Source: Gordonia sp. KTR9 (GTDB lineage: Bacteria; Actinomycetota; Actinomycetes; Mycobacteriales; Mycobacteriaceae). Taken from it: DNA of 64,000 nucleotides. The notes below the pieces were generated by a model, which did not search any database, had not been told where the DNA came from, and saw nothing but the letters and a program-made list of their open reading frames with translations. The DNA is taken from positions 744,001 through 808,000 of the forward strand of contig NC_018581.1 in the NCBI RefSeq assembly GCF_000143885.2, written 5' to 3'. The first letter of the stretch is position 1. Each line of letters opens with the position of its first letter. The translations under genes were made by a program, and so were the position numbers. This document shows, in pieces, positions 51,524 to 61,734 of this stretch.

Positions 51524-52015
51524 GGTCCCATGCGATCTCGAGTGTGATCTCGGACCGGGCGGTGGCGACCTGCATTGTGCCAACCAATATTCCGCCCCCA
51601 GAAGCCATCCGACTGCAGTCGACCATCCGGTATGAGATCGATCCGAATTCGGCTTACAGTCGGGAAAGGCGGTCTGGACGAGGCGGTGCTGCGGGGCGTA
51701 TCACCAGCAGAGTAGGCTGTCAGAACGAGTGCGTGGGTAGTTTGATCGCGGGAGGTCAGATCGTGAAGAACCCTGTCCCGGTGGGCCCGTCGTGAGCAAC
51801 GAGGAGTGTGCTGGACAGCGATCGGGTGACCGGATCTGTGCCTGAACGCGATCCAAGTGGAGTGGAGCTGATTTTCGCAACGTGGACTTGGGCCAATCCA
51901 GACTTCCGCCCTGCGTGACATCACAGTTCGTGACGTGGCGGTTGCAACCATCGGTCGGCGTCGGTACACGATGGCGCAGATTGAGCTGAGTAGAATTGTA
52001 AAGGAGCGGCTCTAG
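51524..52015. other. intergenic, no gene seen
   Basis: 490 nt between the IS3 remnant and the acyl-CoA synthetase. Open frames here are short and not family-like. AAGGAG at about 52000 is the ribosome site for ATG 52016, so a promoter should lie in the last ~150 nt. Confidence 0.5.
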
Positions 52016-53578
52016 ATGGCGCCAGCTTCACTACCTGGGTTAGTCCAGAGCTGGGCGGTGCAGGATCCACAGCGGGAAGTTCTACGCGATGTCGGTGGCC
52101 GGGGATTGACCAACTCAGACCTGGCGGTCGCAGCCGCGACCTGGGGCGCTTTGCTGAACTCAGTCGGAGTGACCCGAGGTGCTCCGGTTGCTTCTATGCT
52201 ACCCAACACATCCGCCGGACACATTGGCTGGCTGGGCAGTGCCTGGATCGGCGCGATTGAGTTTCCGCTGAATCACGAATTTCCCACCTCATGGATAGAG
52301 CGACTCGTCGTGGAGTCTGGGGCCAGAATCGCGATTGTCGGCAAGCAGTTTGCCCGAAAGTGGCGGCCACTGCTTACTGCTGGCGTTCTGAAGTCTCTGG
52401 TGGTGGTTCACGATTTAGAGCAGGTAGAAATCTGGTCTGGCGATGGGCGCAATGAATTTCGGAAACTGACCCCAGTCGACCTGGCCCCGGTTGTTGCCGA
52501 TCGCTATGATGTTTCATGTGTCATTTTGACCTCGGGAACCACTGGGCCGAGTAAGGGTGTAGTGGTTCCGTGGGGGCAATGGGAGACTCGTTGTTTATCG
52601 AACGCCATCCCAAGTAGATTTCGAAATCGAGACGAAGTCTTTTACAATCCTTTACCCGTCTACCATACCGCGGGCCGATCATACTTTTATGAGGCCGTTT
52701 ATCAGCAGAGTTTAATGGTCTCGAAAGGGCGCTTCTCGACGACTACCTGGATCGATGACATCCAGCGAGAGGAATGCACCGGCACTATCCTTCTTGGCGC
52801 TACGGCATCTTTTATCTTTAATAGTCCGCCAAAATCATTTGATCGAGACACTAGTCTCAAGTTTGTAGTAATGGCGCCGGTTCCCGCATGGGTGGATCAA
52901 TTCAAAGAACGATTCGACATAATCGCTGTGACCTCATACGGCGCTACTGAATATGGTAATGCGATCGTATCTGGTGATCACTTTGAGGTAACCTCCACAA
53001 CTGCTGGTAGCTGCGGTGTTGCCGACAGTAATTACGAAGTTCGCTTGGTGTCAGACCAAGGCATGGAAGCTGGTATCGACGAACCGGGTGAGCTGCATGT
53101 TCGGGGTGCGCCGTGGGCCAACAACCTCGGGTACTGGCGCAGGCCAGAGGAATCTGCGAGAGCGTGGGAGGGCGGATGGTTCCGTACCGGCGATATCTTT
53201 CGGCGGGATTCAGACGGGCTGTTCTATTTCGTAGACAGAGCTAAGGACATGGTGCGCCGCCGCGGCGAGAACATCTCGTCTATGGAGGTTGAGTGGTCCG
53301 CCATGGAACATCCAGAGGTGTCGGTGGCGGCAGCCTACGGCGTCAGATCGGAAGACGGCGAGGAAGAAGTAATGCTGTCGGTGGAGTTAGCAGCAGGAGC
53401 AGTTGTATCTCCAGATGAACTGCACGGATTCCTCGAGAAGCGACTGCCTGCGTACGCAGTCCCCCAGTTTATCGCGATACATGCGGAACTCCCCAGAACG
53501 AGTACTCAGAAGATTCGAAAGAATGAGCTCCGGGACGCCGGTATTACCCCGAGCACCTGGCAATCGACCCAAGCCTGA
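52016..53578 (+). CDS. AMP-forming acyl-CoA synthetase 2
   Basis: A 520-aa ANL-superfamily ligase. A3 motif ILTSGTTGPSKGVVVPW near 169-185, A5 region SYGATEYGN near 305, A7-A8 GWFRTGDIFRRDSDGLFYFVDRAKDMVRRRGENIS, and the adenylating lysine in STQKIRKNE near the C-terminus. AGRSYFY and the short acyl pocket resemble crotonobetaine/carnitine- or benzoate-type ligases. GC content is lower than that of its neighbours at 54.5-58.4 kb, so it may have a separate origin. It activates the acid made by the ALDH/P450 route or a related acid (inference). Confidence 0.92.
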   Translation: MAPASLPGLVQSWAVQDPQREVLRDVGGRGLTNSDLAVAAATWGALLNSVGVTRGAPVASMLPNTSAGHIGWLGSAWIGAIEFPLNHEFPTSWIERLVVESGARIAIVGKQFARKWRPLLTAGVLKSLVVVHDLEQVEIWSGDGRNEFRKLTPVDLAPVVADRYDVSCVILTSGTTGPSKGVVVPWGQWETRCLSNAIPSRFRNRDEVFYNPLPVYHTAGRSYFYEAVYQQSLMVSKGRFSTTTWIDDIQREECTGTILLGATASFIFNSPPKSFDRDTSLKFVVMAPVPAWVDQFKERFDIIAVTSYGATEYGNAIVSGDHFEVTSTTAGSCGVADSNYEVRLVSDQGMEAGIDEPGELHVRGAPWANNLGYWRRPEESARAWEGGWFRTGDIFRRDSDGLFYFVDRAKDMVRRRGENISSMEVEWSAMEHPEVSVAAAYGVRSEDGEEEVMLSVELAAGAVVSPDELHGFLEKRLPAYAVPQFIAIHAELPRTSTQKIRKNELRDAGITPSTWQSTQA

Positions 53579-54503
53579 GTTCCGTGCATTTTCGGCCGGG
53601 ACGGAATCGCGTGATGTTGGATGACGGTCTCTCTGCGTCGGTAGGAGCGAGCGGCGGCGCAGATCGCCTAAAGGTGGGTGTATGGGTTCCGGTGCGGTGA
53701 CTGCGGGGGCGGCGCGCATACCACACTGGAGGAATTTGGACAAGGCCCACGGGAATTTAAGTGACTCAGAATAGGCAGCTTTGCCACCTCGATCGAGTCG
53801 ACACAGTTCCTCGCATGGAGAGTCAGCTCCGCCGCCCGGCACCGTTTCTGTGTTCGACTCAGTCTGCCTTGTCCTGATTGGCGGTGCGCGAGATGACCAG
53901 CATTCGGCGGTCTGGCCGGGCACACATCCTTCTGGCGGTTGAGTCCGGTTCCTGGCGGTCACGATCACCGGCTTGACCGGAAACGCACTGCTACTGCCGA
54001 AGCCCTGGACTAAGTGCATTAGGCGTCAGTGATGCTGGTCCCGTTCGACGTCGTGCATCTGGTTGCCGAGGACCTCACCTTACGATGTCAACTAGGGCGA
54101 CAAACCCGTCGTCGTGGCTAGAGATCGGTTGGGATAGCAGTCTCGGCCGGAGCAGCACGACCGGTACCGACCAACCTGCACCTTCTTCAATTCGGTGGGC
54201 TTGCGGGTCGATCCGAGCCGGGTGTGGCCGAATTCCGGATCGAGGCTTTACAGATTGCTCGACGGCCAGATGCGGGCTGCTGTCGGTGCGGATGGTCTCG
54301 CTGTTGTACCGGTGCGGCGCCTTCCAACGCTCCCCGCCGTTGGCGCAGCCGACTCGGTCGCCATGCGGACGGACCGCGCGGTCAGCTGAGCAGCCGTGCG
54401 CGCGATCCGCTGTGTGGAACACCGAATTGCCAGCATGGTGGCACTAGCCAAGAGTATGAAGTGCGTCACTGGCCGGCGCCCCTCCTAGAAAAGGTATTGC
54501 ATC
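53579..54503. other. intergenic, no confident gene
   Basis: 925 nt with only short or unrecognised frames on both strands (for example a minus-strand frame at 54075-54422). Possibly decayed coding sequence, but no family blocks were seen. A promoter for the aldehyde dehydrogenase gene is expected near the 3' end; AAAAGG is 6 nt before ATG 54504. Confidence 0.45.
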
Positions 54504-56000
54504 ATGACCGAGCTCATCGTTCCGCCCGCGGCCCTGCAGCCCAGCCAGCCCGGCGTCACGAAGTTTCTCGCAGATTCAGTCAGGAAGCTGTATATCGGCG
54601 GCCGCTGGGTCGAGGCGGCATCGGGCAAGACGTTTCCGGTGATCAACCCGACGACCGAGCAGGTCATAGCCCATGTCGCGGAGGCTGACAAGGCTGACGT
54701 CGACGCTGCTGTGCAGGCAGCTCGTTCCGCCTTCGAGGGGCCGTGGGGCCGCATGCGCGTGGTCGAGCGAACAGAACTGCTCCGGCGCTTGGGCGCGCTC
54801 ATCGCAGAGAACGCAGACGAGATCGCTGAGTTGGAGACAATCAACAACGGGTCGCCCATCTCCATCGCGCGCAGCTTCGTCGGTAGCACCGTCGGTACCA
54901 TCGACTACTTCGCCGGCTCGGCCCGCCTTATTCACGGCGAGACCCCCTCCAACGATCCGAACTATCTGACGTACACGCTTCGCGAACCGATCGGCGTCTG
55001 TGCCGGAATCGTGCCCTGGAACGTTCCGTTCCTGTTTGCGATAGGGAAGCTGGCACCGGCTTTGGCGGCCGGTAACACGTTCGTTCTGAAACCGGCGGAG
55101 CAGACACCTTTAACCGCGATTCGGCTCGGCGAACTCGTCGAGGAAGCGGGCTTCCCGGCAGGGGTCGTCAACATAGTCACTGGCTTCGGTCTGGGTGCCG
55201 GCAGTTCTATTGCCGAACACCCTGACATTGACAAGGTCTCCTTCACAGGTTCAGTCGACGTCGGCAAGAGGATTCTCGCCGCATCAGCTGTCAATCTGAA
55301 GCGAGTGACCCTCGAGCTCGGTGGAAAGTCTCCGAACATCATCTTCAAGGACGCAGACCTCTCGGTGGCAGTTCCGACCGCTGTCGCAGGTTTCACCATG
55401 AGCTCGGGGCAGATCTGCGTCGCTGGCACCAGATTGTTTGTGCAGCGGGAAATCATGGACGAGGTCACAGAAAAGCTCACAGAATTCGCAGGGTCGCTTC
55501 GCATCGGAGACCCCCTCGATTCGGCGACAGATCTCGGGCCACTCGTATCGCAGGAGCAATTGGACCGCGTCACCGGTTACTTCGGAGTCGGCGCGGCGGA
55601 TGGTGCTCGGGTTGCGCTAGGAGGGGCCGCGGTCGAGGGAACTGGCTACTTCGTGGAACCCACTGTCTTCGTCGACGTTCGCAACGACATGCGGATAGCT
55701 CGCGAAGAAATCTTCGGTCCGGTGGTGTCGGTCATCCCGTTCACTGACGAAGACGACGCCGTACTACAAGGTAACGACACGCTATACGGACTCGCCGCAT
55801 CTGTCTGGACCAATGACCTCGGCCGCGCCCATCGAGTCGCTCGAGGTATCAAAGCCGGCTCTATCTGGGTCAACAACTACTTCACCGGGGACACCGCGCT
55901 TCCGTTCGGCGGCTACAAGGAGTCCGGCCTCGGCCGCGAGAACGGCTTGGATTGGTACAAGAGCTTTACTGAGGACAAGTCCGTCTACGTGACGCTCTGA
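54504..56000 (+). CDS. NAD(P)-dependent aldehyde dehydrogenase
   Basis: A 498-aa ALDH with all hallmarks: GVCAGIVPWNVPF near 165-178, KPAEQTPLTA, SFTGSVDVGKRI, the general-base Glu271 in TLELGGKSPN, the nucleophile Cys305 in GQICVAGTR, and EEIFGPVVSVIPF. It oxidises an aldehyde to the acid, probably the one produced by the alcohol dehydrogenase two genes downstream. Length is typical. The three genes ALDH-P450-ADH are close and of similar GC, so probably one transcript. Confidence 0.95.
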   Translation: MTELIVPPAALQPSQPGVTKFLADSVRKLYIGGRWVEAASGKTFPVINPTTEQVIAHVAEADKADVDAAVQAARSAFEGPWGRMRVVERTELLRRLGALIAENADEIAELETINNGSPISIARSFVGSTVGTIDYFAGSARLIHGETPSNDPNYLTYTLREPIGVCAGIVPWNVPFLFAIGKLAPALAAGNTFVLKPAEQTPLTAIRLGELVEEAGFPAGVVNIVTGFGLGAGSSIAEHPDIDKVSFTGSVDVGKRILAASAVNLKRVTLELGGKSPNIIFKDADLSVAVPTAVAGFTMSSGQICVAGTRLFVQREIMDEVTEKLTEFAGSLRIGDPLDSATDLGPLVSQEQLDRVTGYFGVGAADGARVALGGAAVEGTGYFVEPTVFVDVRNDMRIAREEIFGPVVSVIPFTDEDDAVLQGNDTLYGLAASVWTNDLGRAHRVARGIKAGSIWVNNYFTGDTALPFGGYKESGLGRENGLDWYKSFTEDKSVYVTL

Positions 56001-56054
56001 GCTTCGGCCAGGCCGAACAATCTCGAATTAGCCCATCAGAAACGAAAGGGTGCT

Positions 56055-57242
56055 ATGACCACCAATGCGAACCTCGACCGACGCGAGGTTGACTTCGATC
56101 AACACGATCAGGCGTACGCCAAGGATTCTTCAGCGCGCTTCCGAGAACTGCGGGAGAAGTGCCCGGTCGCGCACTCGCCGCATTACGGCGGCTTCTGGGT
56201 GCTGTCTCGATACGACGACGTCGCTGCTGCTGCTCGTGATCCGAAGCTGTTCTCCAGCGAGCAGGGCGTGAGCTTGCCACGCCTTGATGCCGGCGTACCT
56301 CTGCCGCCCCTCGAGACAGACCCGCCACTTCATGCGTTCTTCCGCCAGGTGCTGCAGCCGGAGTTCTCTCGGGCCCGCATGCAGCAGGTCGAAGGCTTTA
56401 TCCGAGACCTCACGAGAGAGTTCATGGACAACTTTGACACGACGAGACCGGTCGACCTGATCGAGAAGCTGGTGGCACCCCTTCCTGCCATTGTCATCGC
56501 GCATCTCATGGGTTTTCCGCGGGAGGATTGGTCGAAGTTCCGGGAATGGTTCGACGTGATCATGGACGCTACCAATAGAGAGGATCCCGCGGCTGGGCAG
56601 CAAGCTGCGATGGAATTCTTTCAACACATCGTCGCGGCGCTCGACGATCGTCGACTCAATCCAAAAGACGACACGTTGACGAGGATCGTGAGTTGCGAGA
56701 TCGACGGACGCCCCGTAACCAACGAAGAGGCAATTGGTATGACGTGGGCGACGATTGTCGCCGGGCACGAGACCACCGTCGGGGGGATTGGCGCTCTGCT
56801 GATGCACGTGGGCCAGGATTCTGTGTTGAAGGATAGGCTCCTGGAAGACCGTGGCCTCATAGCCAAGGCGATTCAAGAAGCAATCCGTCTGGAGGCTCCC
56901 GTTCAGGGAATGAGTCGCGCACTGACAAGTGATGTCTGTCTGAGCGGACAACAGTTGCTCGCCGGAGAGAACGTCTGGTTGAGCTTTGCTGCCGCCAATC
57001 GCGACGATGCCGTGTTTGAGAACCCGGATTCGTTCGATGTGGACCGGTCTCCCAACCGGCATCTGGGTTTCGGCGACGGCGTCCACAGATGCGCAGGGCT
57101 TCCCCTGGCTCAGCTCGAGATGCGTGTAGTGCTCGAGGAGATGCTGGACCGGTACCCGGGTTACACGCTCGATCCTGACGCCGAGCTTCAGATCCACCGA
57201 GCAGGTAGCTGCAAGCTACTCAGCCTCGCCGTCAACTTGTGA
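56055..57242 (+). CDS. cytochrome P450 monooxygenase
   Basis: A 395-aa soluble bacterial P450. Helix I has IVAGHETTVGG near 234-244 (the AGxET type with the conserved acid-alcohol pair as Glu-Thr), the K-helix ExxR is in EAIRLEAPVQ, and the heme loop LGFGDGVHRCAGLPLA has the cysteine ligand near 346. It hydroxylates an unactivated carbon, likely a methyl or ring carbon whose alcohol is then oxidised by the ADH and ALDH beside it. No ferredoxin or ferredoxin reductase is encoded next to it; the island's VanB-type reductase at 45.6 kb belongs to the Rieske system. Confidence 0.95.
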   Translation: MTTNANLDRREVDFDQHDQAYAKDSSARFRELREKCPVAHSPHYGGFWVLSRYDDVAAAARDPKLFSSEQGVSLPRLDAGVPLPPLETDPPLHAFFRQVLQPEFSRARMQQVEGFIRDLTREFMDNFDTTRPVDLIEKLVAPLPAIVIAHLMGFPREDWSKFREWFDVIMDATNREDPAAGQQAAMEFFQHIVAALDDRRLNPKDDTLTRIVSCEIDGRPVTNEEAIGMTWATIVAGHETTVGGIGALLMHVGQDSVLKDRLLEDRGLIAKAIQEAIRLEAPVQGMSRALTSDVCLSGQQLLAGENVWLSFAAANRDDAVFENPDSFDVDRSPNRHLGFGDGVHRCAGLPLAQLEMRVVLEEMLDRYPGYTLDPDAELQIHRAGSCKLLSLAVNL

Positions 57243-57303
57243 TGCAGATCATGCCTGCGTCTGCCTCCGCGGTTTCTATCGGTCAATGTAGTGAGGAGCA
57301 CCA

Positions 57304-58401
57304 ATGGTGAACGCCCAAGCCGCTATCCTTCGCTCGAAAGACGGCCCGTATGTCCTCGAGGAGTTGGTGCTCGACGAACCCGGCAGCGGCCAGGTCGTCG
57401 TCGACATTGTGGCGTCCGGGTTCTGCCACACCGACATGATGCCCCGAGGGGAGGAGTTCCCTGTCTCGCCACCCGTTGTCCTCGGCCATGAGGGCGCCGG
57501 CGTCGTGAGCCAGGTCGGTCCTGATGTGACCGATGTAGCCGTGGGGGACCATGTCGTCATTACGTTTGCCTCATGCGGTCGGTGCAACGAGTGCATCAGC
57601 GGGCACCCGGCTTATTGTGAGACATTCATGGAGCGCCAGCTCTTCTGGCGGTCTGCGGGCGGCGGGCCGGGAGCGACGGATGCGCAAGGGCACCCGGTGA
57701 GCGCCCGCTTCTTTGGGCAGTCGTCCTTTGCAACGCGCACCATCGTCGACCCTACAAACCTGATTCGAGTTGACCCGTCTCTCGACCTGTCGGTGCTCGC
57801 TCCGCTCGGCTGTGGAATGATCACGGGCGCGGGGAGTGTGTTCAATGTCTTCGATGTTCAGCCGGGCACGTCTATCACCATCTTCGGCGCGGGTGCGGTG
57901 GGCCTGGCGGCGTTGATGGCGGCGAAGGCGGCCGGCGCCACGACAATCATCGCCGTTGATCTACATGCGCAAAGGCTCGAGCTGGCGTCCGAACTCGGCG
58001 CGACCACCACGATCCTCGGTGACAGTAGTGACCTGGTCGAGCAGATTCACAAGGCCTCCGATGGTGGAACTCACTACAGTTTCGACACAACCGGTGTGCC
58101 CTCTGTCATTCTCGCCGCGATTCGTGCACTGCGAGGCCGCGGAATGTGCGCGCACGTCGGGCAGGCAGGTGACCTGGTGCTCGACGGCGACATTCTCTTC
58201 GGAAAGAAGTTGGTATCCGTGATCGAGGGCGATGCCAACCCGCAGGAGTTGATTCCCCGGCTCATCGCGCTTTGGCAGGACGGACTGTTCCCCTTCGATC
58301 GGTTGATCCGCAGATTCCCGCTTGCCGACATCAACGTTGCGGAGCAGGAGTCCCATTCGGGCAGGGCCATAAAGCCAGTGCTCGTTATGCCTTCCATGTG
58401 A
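57304..58401 (+). CDS. zinc-dependent alcohol dehydrogenase (medium-chain)
   Basis: A 365-aa MDR-family enzyme. Catalytic zinc: Cys41 in GFCHTDM and His62-Glu63 in GHEGAG; structural zinc cysteines 91, 94, 97 and 105 in ASCGRCNECISGHPAYC. The Rossmann motif is IFGAGAVGLAAL, followed by IIAVDL, so NAD is preferred. This is the aryl/benzyl-alcohol dehydrogenase-like class (AreB/XylB/TerpA style), oxidising primary alcohols to aldehydes. With the P450 before and ALDH upstream it completes alcohol to acid oxidation. Confidence 0.95.
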   Translation: MVNAQAAILRSKDGPYVLEELVLDEPGSGQVVVDIVASGFCHTDMMPRGEEFPVSPPVVLGHEGAGVVSQVGPDVTDVAVGDHVVITFASCGRCNECISGHPAYCETFMERQLFWRSAGGGPGATDAQGHPVSARFFGQSSFATRTIVDPTNLIRVDPSLDLSVLAPLGCGMITGAGSVFNVFDVQPGTSITIFGAGAVGLAALMAAKAAGATTIIAVDLHAQRLELASELGATTTILGDSSDLVEQIHKASDGGTHYSFDTTGVPSVILAAIRALRGRGMCAHVGQAGDLVLDGDILFGKKLVSVIEGDANPQELIPRLIALWQDGLFPFDRLIRRFPLADINVAEQESHSGRAIKPVLVMPSM

Positions 58402-58915
58402 TTTGCTGGTTTGCATTCTTCTGGACACGGAGGATTCGGAATCTGTAGCCTGGTGGGGTGGCCCAGATAGATCGCATGATCGTTGAAGTTCATTCGTTGT
58501 GATTGAGCATTCGCTCTACGGACTCGCAGCGCGGGACGCCCACGTGGACCGAGGAGCAGAACAGTAATACCCGCTCCTCGGTCACGGTCCAGTTTCCTCG
58601 GGTCACTGCAGTTCGATCGTGCTTTAACTGACGTTGGTAAGCGCTGGGTAGTGGTTGTTCTGCGTGGATACGCGGCTGTTTGTGCCGTGGACGCGGTGAC
58701 GTCGGGATTATCATTGCGAGTGGACGCTCGGCAGCCTGGCCTGGCGGTCTCGCCCAACATCAGCCTTCCGTTCAACGGAACTCTGCGTGGTCTGTTTGGG
58801 CGACTGTGGGTATTATGTTGATATTATTATCATAATTGTTGAGCCGAGGTGTATTCACCCGGCAGCACTCGATTCACCGCGAAACTGCCGAAAGAATTCT
58901 TTGAAGGAGCATCCT
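58402..58915. promoter_or_regulatory. non-coding region upstream of CaiB-like gene
   Basis: 514 nt without a convincing gene. At 58811-58840 an AT-rich tract holds TGATA-N4-TATCA (58819-58832), a good candidate for a promoter/operator for the gene at 58916, given the otherwise GC-rich surroundings. Confidence 0.4.
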
Positions 58916-60169
58916 ATGTGGCCCCACAATAAAGATTTACCACATTTCGGACCACTTGCAGGCGTGAAGGTGGTGCACGCGACATCGTCGGTGGCAGGTC
59001 CGTTCAGCGTCCAGATGCTGGCCGACAACGGAGCTGATGTTATCTGGATCGAGAATCCAAGTGCCCCGGATATGAATCGCTTCACGGGTTCGACCAATAT
59101 TGAAGCCGAGAGACGAAATCAACGTGGCGTTGCGCTGAATATTGCTTCAGAAGAAGGTAAGGCAGTATTCTTCGATTTGATAAGACACGCAGATGTGTTC
59201 GTTGAGTCCTCCAAGGGGGGGCAATATGCGCGGTGGGGTCTAACCGACGAAGAGTTGTGGAAAGTAAACAAAAAGCTGGTGATCTGCCACATTAGCGGGT
59301 TTGGCCAGAGCGGGCTGCCGGAATACGTCAAACGGCCATCGTTCGATATGGTGGCCCAGGCTTTCTCGGGCTATATGCACAGTAATATAGCTCCAGGCTC
59401 GCCGCCATTCGCCGTTGGTCCAGTGGCTGGCGATTATTTCACTGCCTTGTTCGCCACTGCAGGTATACTAATGGCTCTTCGTAGCGCTGAACTAAGTGGA
59501 GTTGGCGACAGCGTCGATGTGGCTCAGTTTGAGTGCCTACTTAGGGCAAGTTTCTACTCTTCGGATTGGTTCACGAATAATACGCCGGTGGCGTCTGCCG
59601 GAGAGCCATCTCTCAGCGCGGGAGTTGGGTGCTATAGGTGTAAGGACGGCGCATACGTTCAGCTGGTGGTGAGCGGCACCGGTGGACTCAAGAACGTGTG
59701 CAAATTGTTTGGTCTCGAATACGGTACTGCGGACATCCCCGAGGGTGTAGGCGTGATTCTCCGCGGCACGGCGGGCGGCGACAAGATTGACGAGGCCGCA
59801 GAACTGTATATGTCTGCCCGTACTGCCGATCAAGCCTCAGCGGACCTTCTTGCTGCAGGCGTGGCAGCACAGAAGATCAATACGCCGCAAGACGTAATGG
59901 ATGACCCGCATGTCCAGGCTAGAGGCACCTTGCAGGAGGTCACGACAAATGCGGGGACGCAGCTCACCTATGTGGGAGCGGTTCCTCAGTTCTCCAGGCA
60001 TCCGTCGAACACCTGGCGGCCTGCTCCATGGACCGGGATGGACAACGAAGAGGTCTTGAAGCAATTGGGATACGACGAAGAAATAATTGCCAAGATGTAC
60101 AGCGATGGAATCATCGGTCGCAAACCTGTCGACGGTCGCCGTGAAGCTGCGTCCGATGTCCGTCAGTAA
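58916..60169 (+). CDS. CoA-transferase class III, CaiB-like
   Basis: ATG 58916 with GAAGGAG upstream; the frame is open to 58787 without a start signal. The 417-aa protein closely follows CaiB in layout: FGPLAGVKVV, AGPFSVQMLADNGADVIWIENPSAPD, ALNIASEEGKAVFFDLIRHADVFVESSKG, LVICHISGFGQSG, and the catalytic Asp near 173 in VAGDYFTALFATAG. CaiB-type enzymes swap CoA between carnitine/crotonobetaine-like acids. Given the neighbouring ACAD, an acyl-CoA exchange for a branched or quaternary-type acid is likely, but carnitine itself is not proven. AT-richer than the P450 module, so probably separately acquired. Confidence 0.88.
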   Translation: MWPHNKDLPHFGPLAGVKVVHATSSVAGPFSVQMLADNGADVIWIENPSAPDMNRFTGSTNIEAERRNQRGVALNIASEEGKAVFFDLIRHADVFVESSKGGQYARWGLTDEELWKVNKKLVICHISGFGQSGLPEYVKRPSFDMVAQAFSGYMHSNIAPGSPPFAVGPVAGDYFTALFATAGILMALRSAELSGVGDSVDVAQFECLLRASFYSSDWFTNNTPVASAGEPSLSAGVGCYRCKDGAYVQLVVSGTGGLKNVCKLFGLEYGTADIPEGVGVILRGTAGGDKIDEAAELYMSARTADQASADLLAAGVAAQKINTPQDVMDDPHVQARGTLQEVTTNAGTQLTYVGAVPQFSRHPSNTWRPAPWTGMDNEEVLKQLGYDEEIIAKMYSDGIIGRKPVDGRREAASDVRQ

Positions 60170-60207
60170 GTTGCTGCGTACCGGAGGTTAAGGAGATCCA
60201 TCAGTAA

Positions 60208-61374
60208 ATGAGTACGAATCAAAAGTCTTTGGGTTACGGGCGTGACATTTTTCGTGAAGATCACGAAGCTTTTCGGAGTACCGTGCGCAACTTCTTCCAA
60301 AAAGAAATCGAGCCCTATGTCCGCCAATGGGAGGACGATGGATTCTATCCCGCAGAACTGTTCCGCAAAGCCGGTAAATTAGGATTGCTGTGTGTAGGGA
60401 TTCCCGAGGAGTATGGTGGCGGTGGTGGCGACATACTGCACCACATGGTTCTCCACGAGGAGCACGGGTACTCACCTGCAGGCGCTTCCCTGGAAGCGGG
60501 ACTTCAGACTGACTCGTCAGCTTACGTAATACTTGACGCCGGTACCGAGGAACAGAAGCGCAATTGGCTCCCCAAGATGGCGGCAGGGGAGGAGATTATG
60601 GAGCTGGCCCTGTCTGAACCGTCTGCTGGTAGCGATGCAAAAGGGATAAAGACCCGTGCGAAGCGCGACGGCTCGGATTATGTGATTAACGGTTCTAAAA
60701 TGTGGGTCAGCAATGGCCCGGTGCTGACCCAGCTTCTCGTGGTAGCAAAGTGTAAAAGTGACGATGGCGAAGACGGTTTGGCTATCTTCATCGTGCCGGC
60801 CGGCGCCAGAGGGGTCACCGTTTCCAGGAAGACCGAGCTTCTACTAAGGGGCTGCGGGGGAGTCTCCGAAGCCTTTTTCGATGATGTTCGAATCCCCGCG
60901 GAGAACGTTTTGGGCGGATCAACTCGTGGCGGCCTAGGTGCTGCAATGTCCACGATTACAGTCGGCAGGATGGCTGCAGCTAGCCGATTCCTCGCAGCGA
61001 GTGAGCTGGCGTTGAGTTTGACCGTTGACTACACAAAGGAGCGTAGCGCATTCCAGAAGCGGATTTTCGACTTTCAGCTCACACAATCGAAGTTGGCCAC
61101 TATGAAGACTGAGATCGCTGCGGGTCGGGCGTTTGTCGATTCTTGCTTGGCACGCGCCGCATCTGGCACTCTTTCTAACGATGAGTCGGCGATGGCCAAA
61201 TTATTTGTGTCCGAGGTCGAGGGTAGGGTTATGGATGAGTCTCTACAGCTTCATGGCGCGATGGGGTTCAGTGACGAGAATCCGATCTCGAAGATGTACG
61301 CTTTCGCACGTGTGCATCGGATATTTTTGGGAACATCGGAGATATTGAGATTGAGTATCGCTCGGGGTATGTAA
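60208..61374 (+). CDS. acyl-CoA dehydrogenase
   Basis: A 388-aa ACAD; AAGGAG is ~14 nt before ATG 60208. Domains: N-terminal helices (FREDHEAFRSTVRNFFQKEIEPYVRQW), the middle strand domain with LALSEPSAGSDAKGIKTRA (FAD/substrate motif), and the C-terminal helical domain with QLHGAMGFSDENPISKMYAFARVHRIFLGTSEI. In SCAD/MCAD-type enzymes the base is Glu in IYEGT; here the position is Leu (IFLGT), so the base, if any, is elsewhere, as in several actinobacterial FadE paralogues. It probably forms the 2,3-double bond of the CoA ester made by the CaiB-like or ligase step. Confidence 0.92.
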   Translation: MSTNQKSLGYGRDIFREDHEAFRSTVRNFFQKEIEPYVRQWEDDGFYPAELFRKAGKLGLLCVGIPEEYGGGGGDILHHMVLHEEHGYSPAGASLEAGLQTDSSAYVILDAGTEEQKRNWLPKMAAGEEIMELALSEPSAGSDAKGIKTRAKRDGSDYVINGSKMWVSNGPVLTQLLVVAKCKSDDGEDGLAIFIVPAGARGVTVSRKTELLLRGCGGVSEAFFDDVRIPAENVLGGSTRGGLGAAMSTITVGRMAAASRFLAASELALSLTVDYTKERSAFQKRIFDFQLTQSKLATMKTEIAAGRAFVDSCLARAASGTLSNDESAMAKLFVSEVEGRVMDESLQLHGAMGFSDENPISKMYAFARVHRIFLGTSEILRLSIARGM

Positions 61375-61734
61375 GTTACAGTATGCCTCCGGCCTATAAG
61401 ACTGATTTGTTAAGGACGAGTACTCGTTGGCTGTGATGCACGCTCTGTCTTCGCCTCACTAATGCCAGCCGGCTGTCTCTGTTAGTGCTCTGATCGCATC
61501 GGACTGTGAGCGCATTTGCGGAGGTTGCGGCGCGGCGCATGGAAGATATTGACAGAGCTCACGTTGTTGAACTTCGATTTTCCCATGTGTGGCCAAAAAG
61601 TGGTGTCGCACTTGGACCGACTGGAACGGTCGTGTTTCGTAGACTCAGTTAGAGCTGTGTAGGCGTCATTGACCGCGCCAGTGATCAGGGTTCAGGTGTG
61701 GTCGCCAGCGTCGATCGTCATATGAGGAGTGAAA

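Noticed and set aside
53579..54503. Decayed regulator gene before the aldehyde dehydrogenase
   Set aside because: Open frames on both strands but no HTH or family blocks that I could defend.
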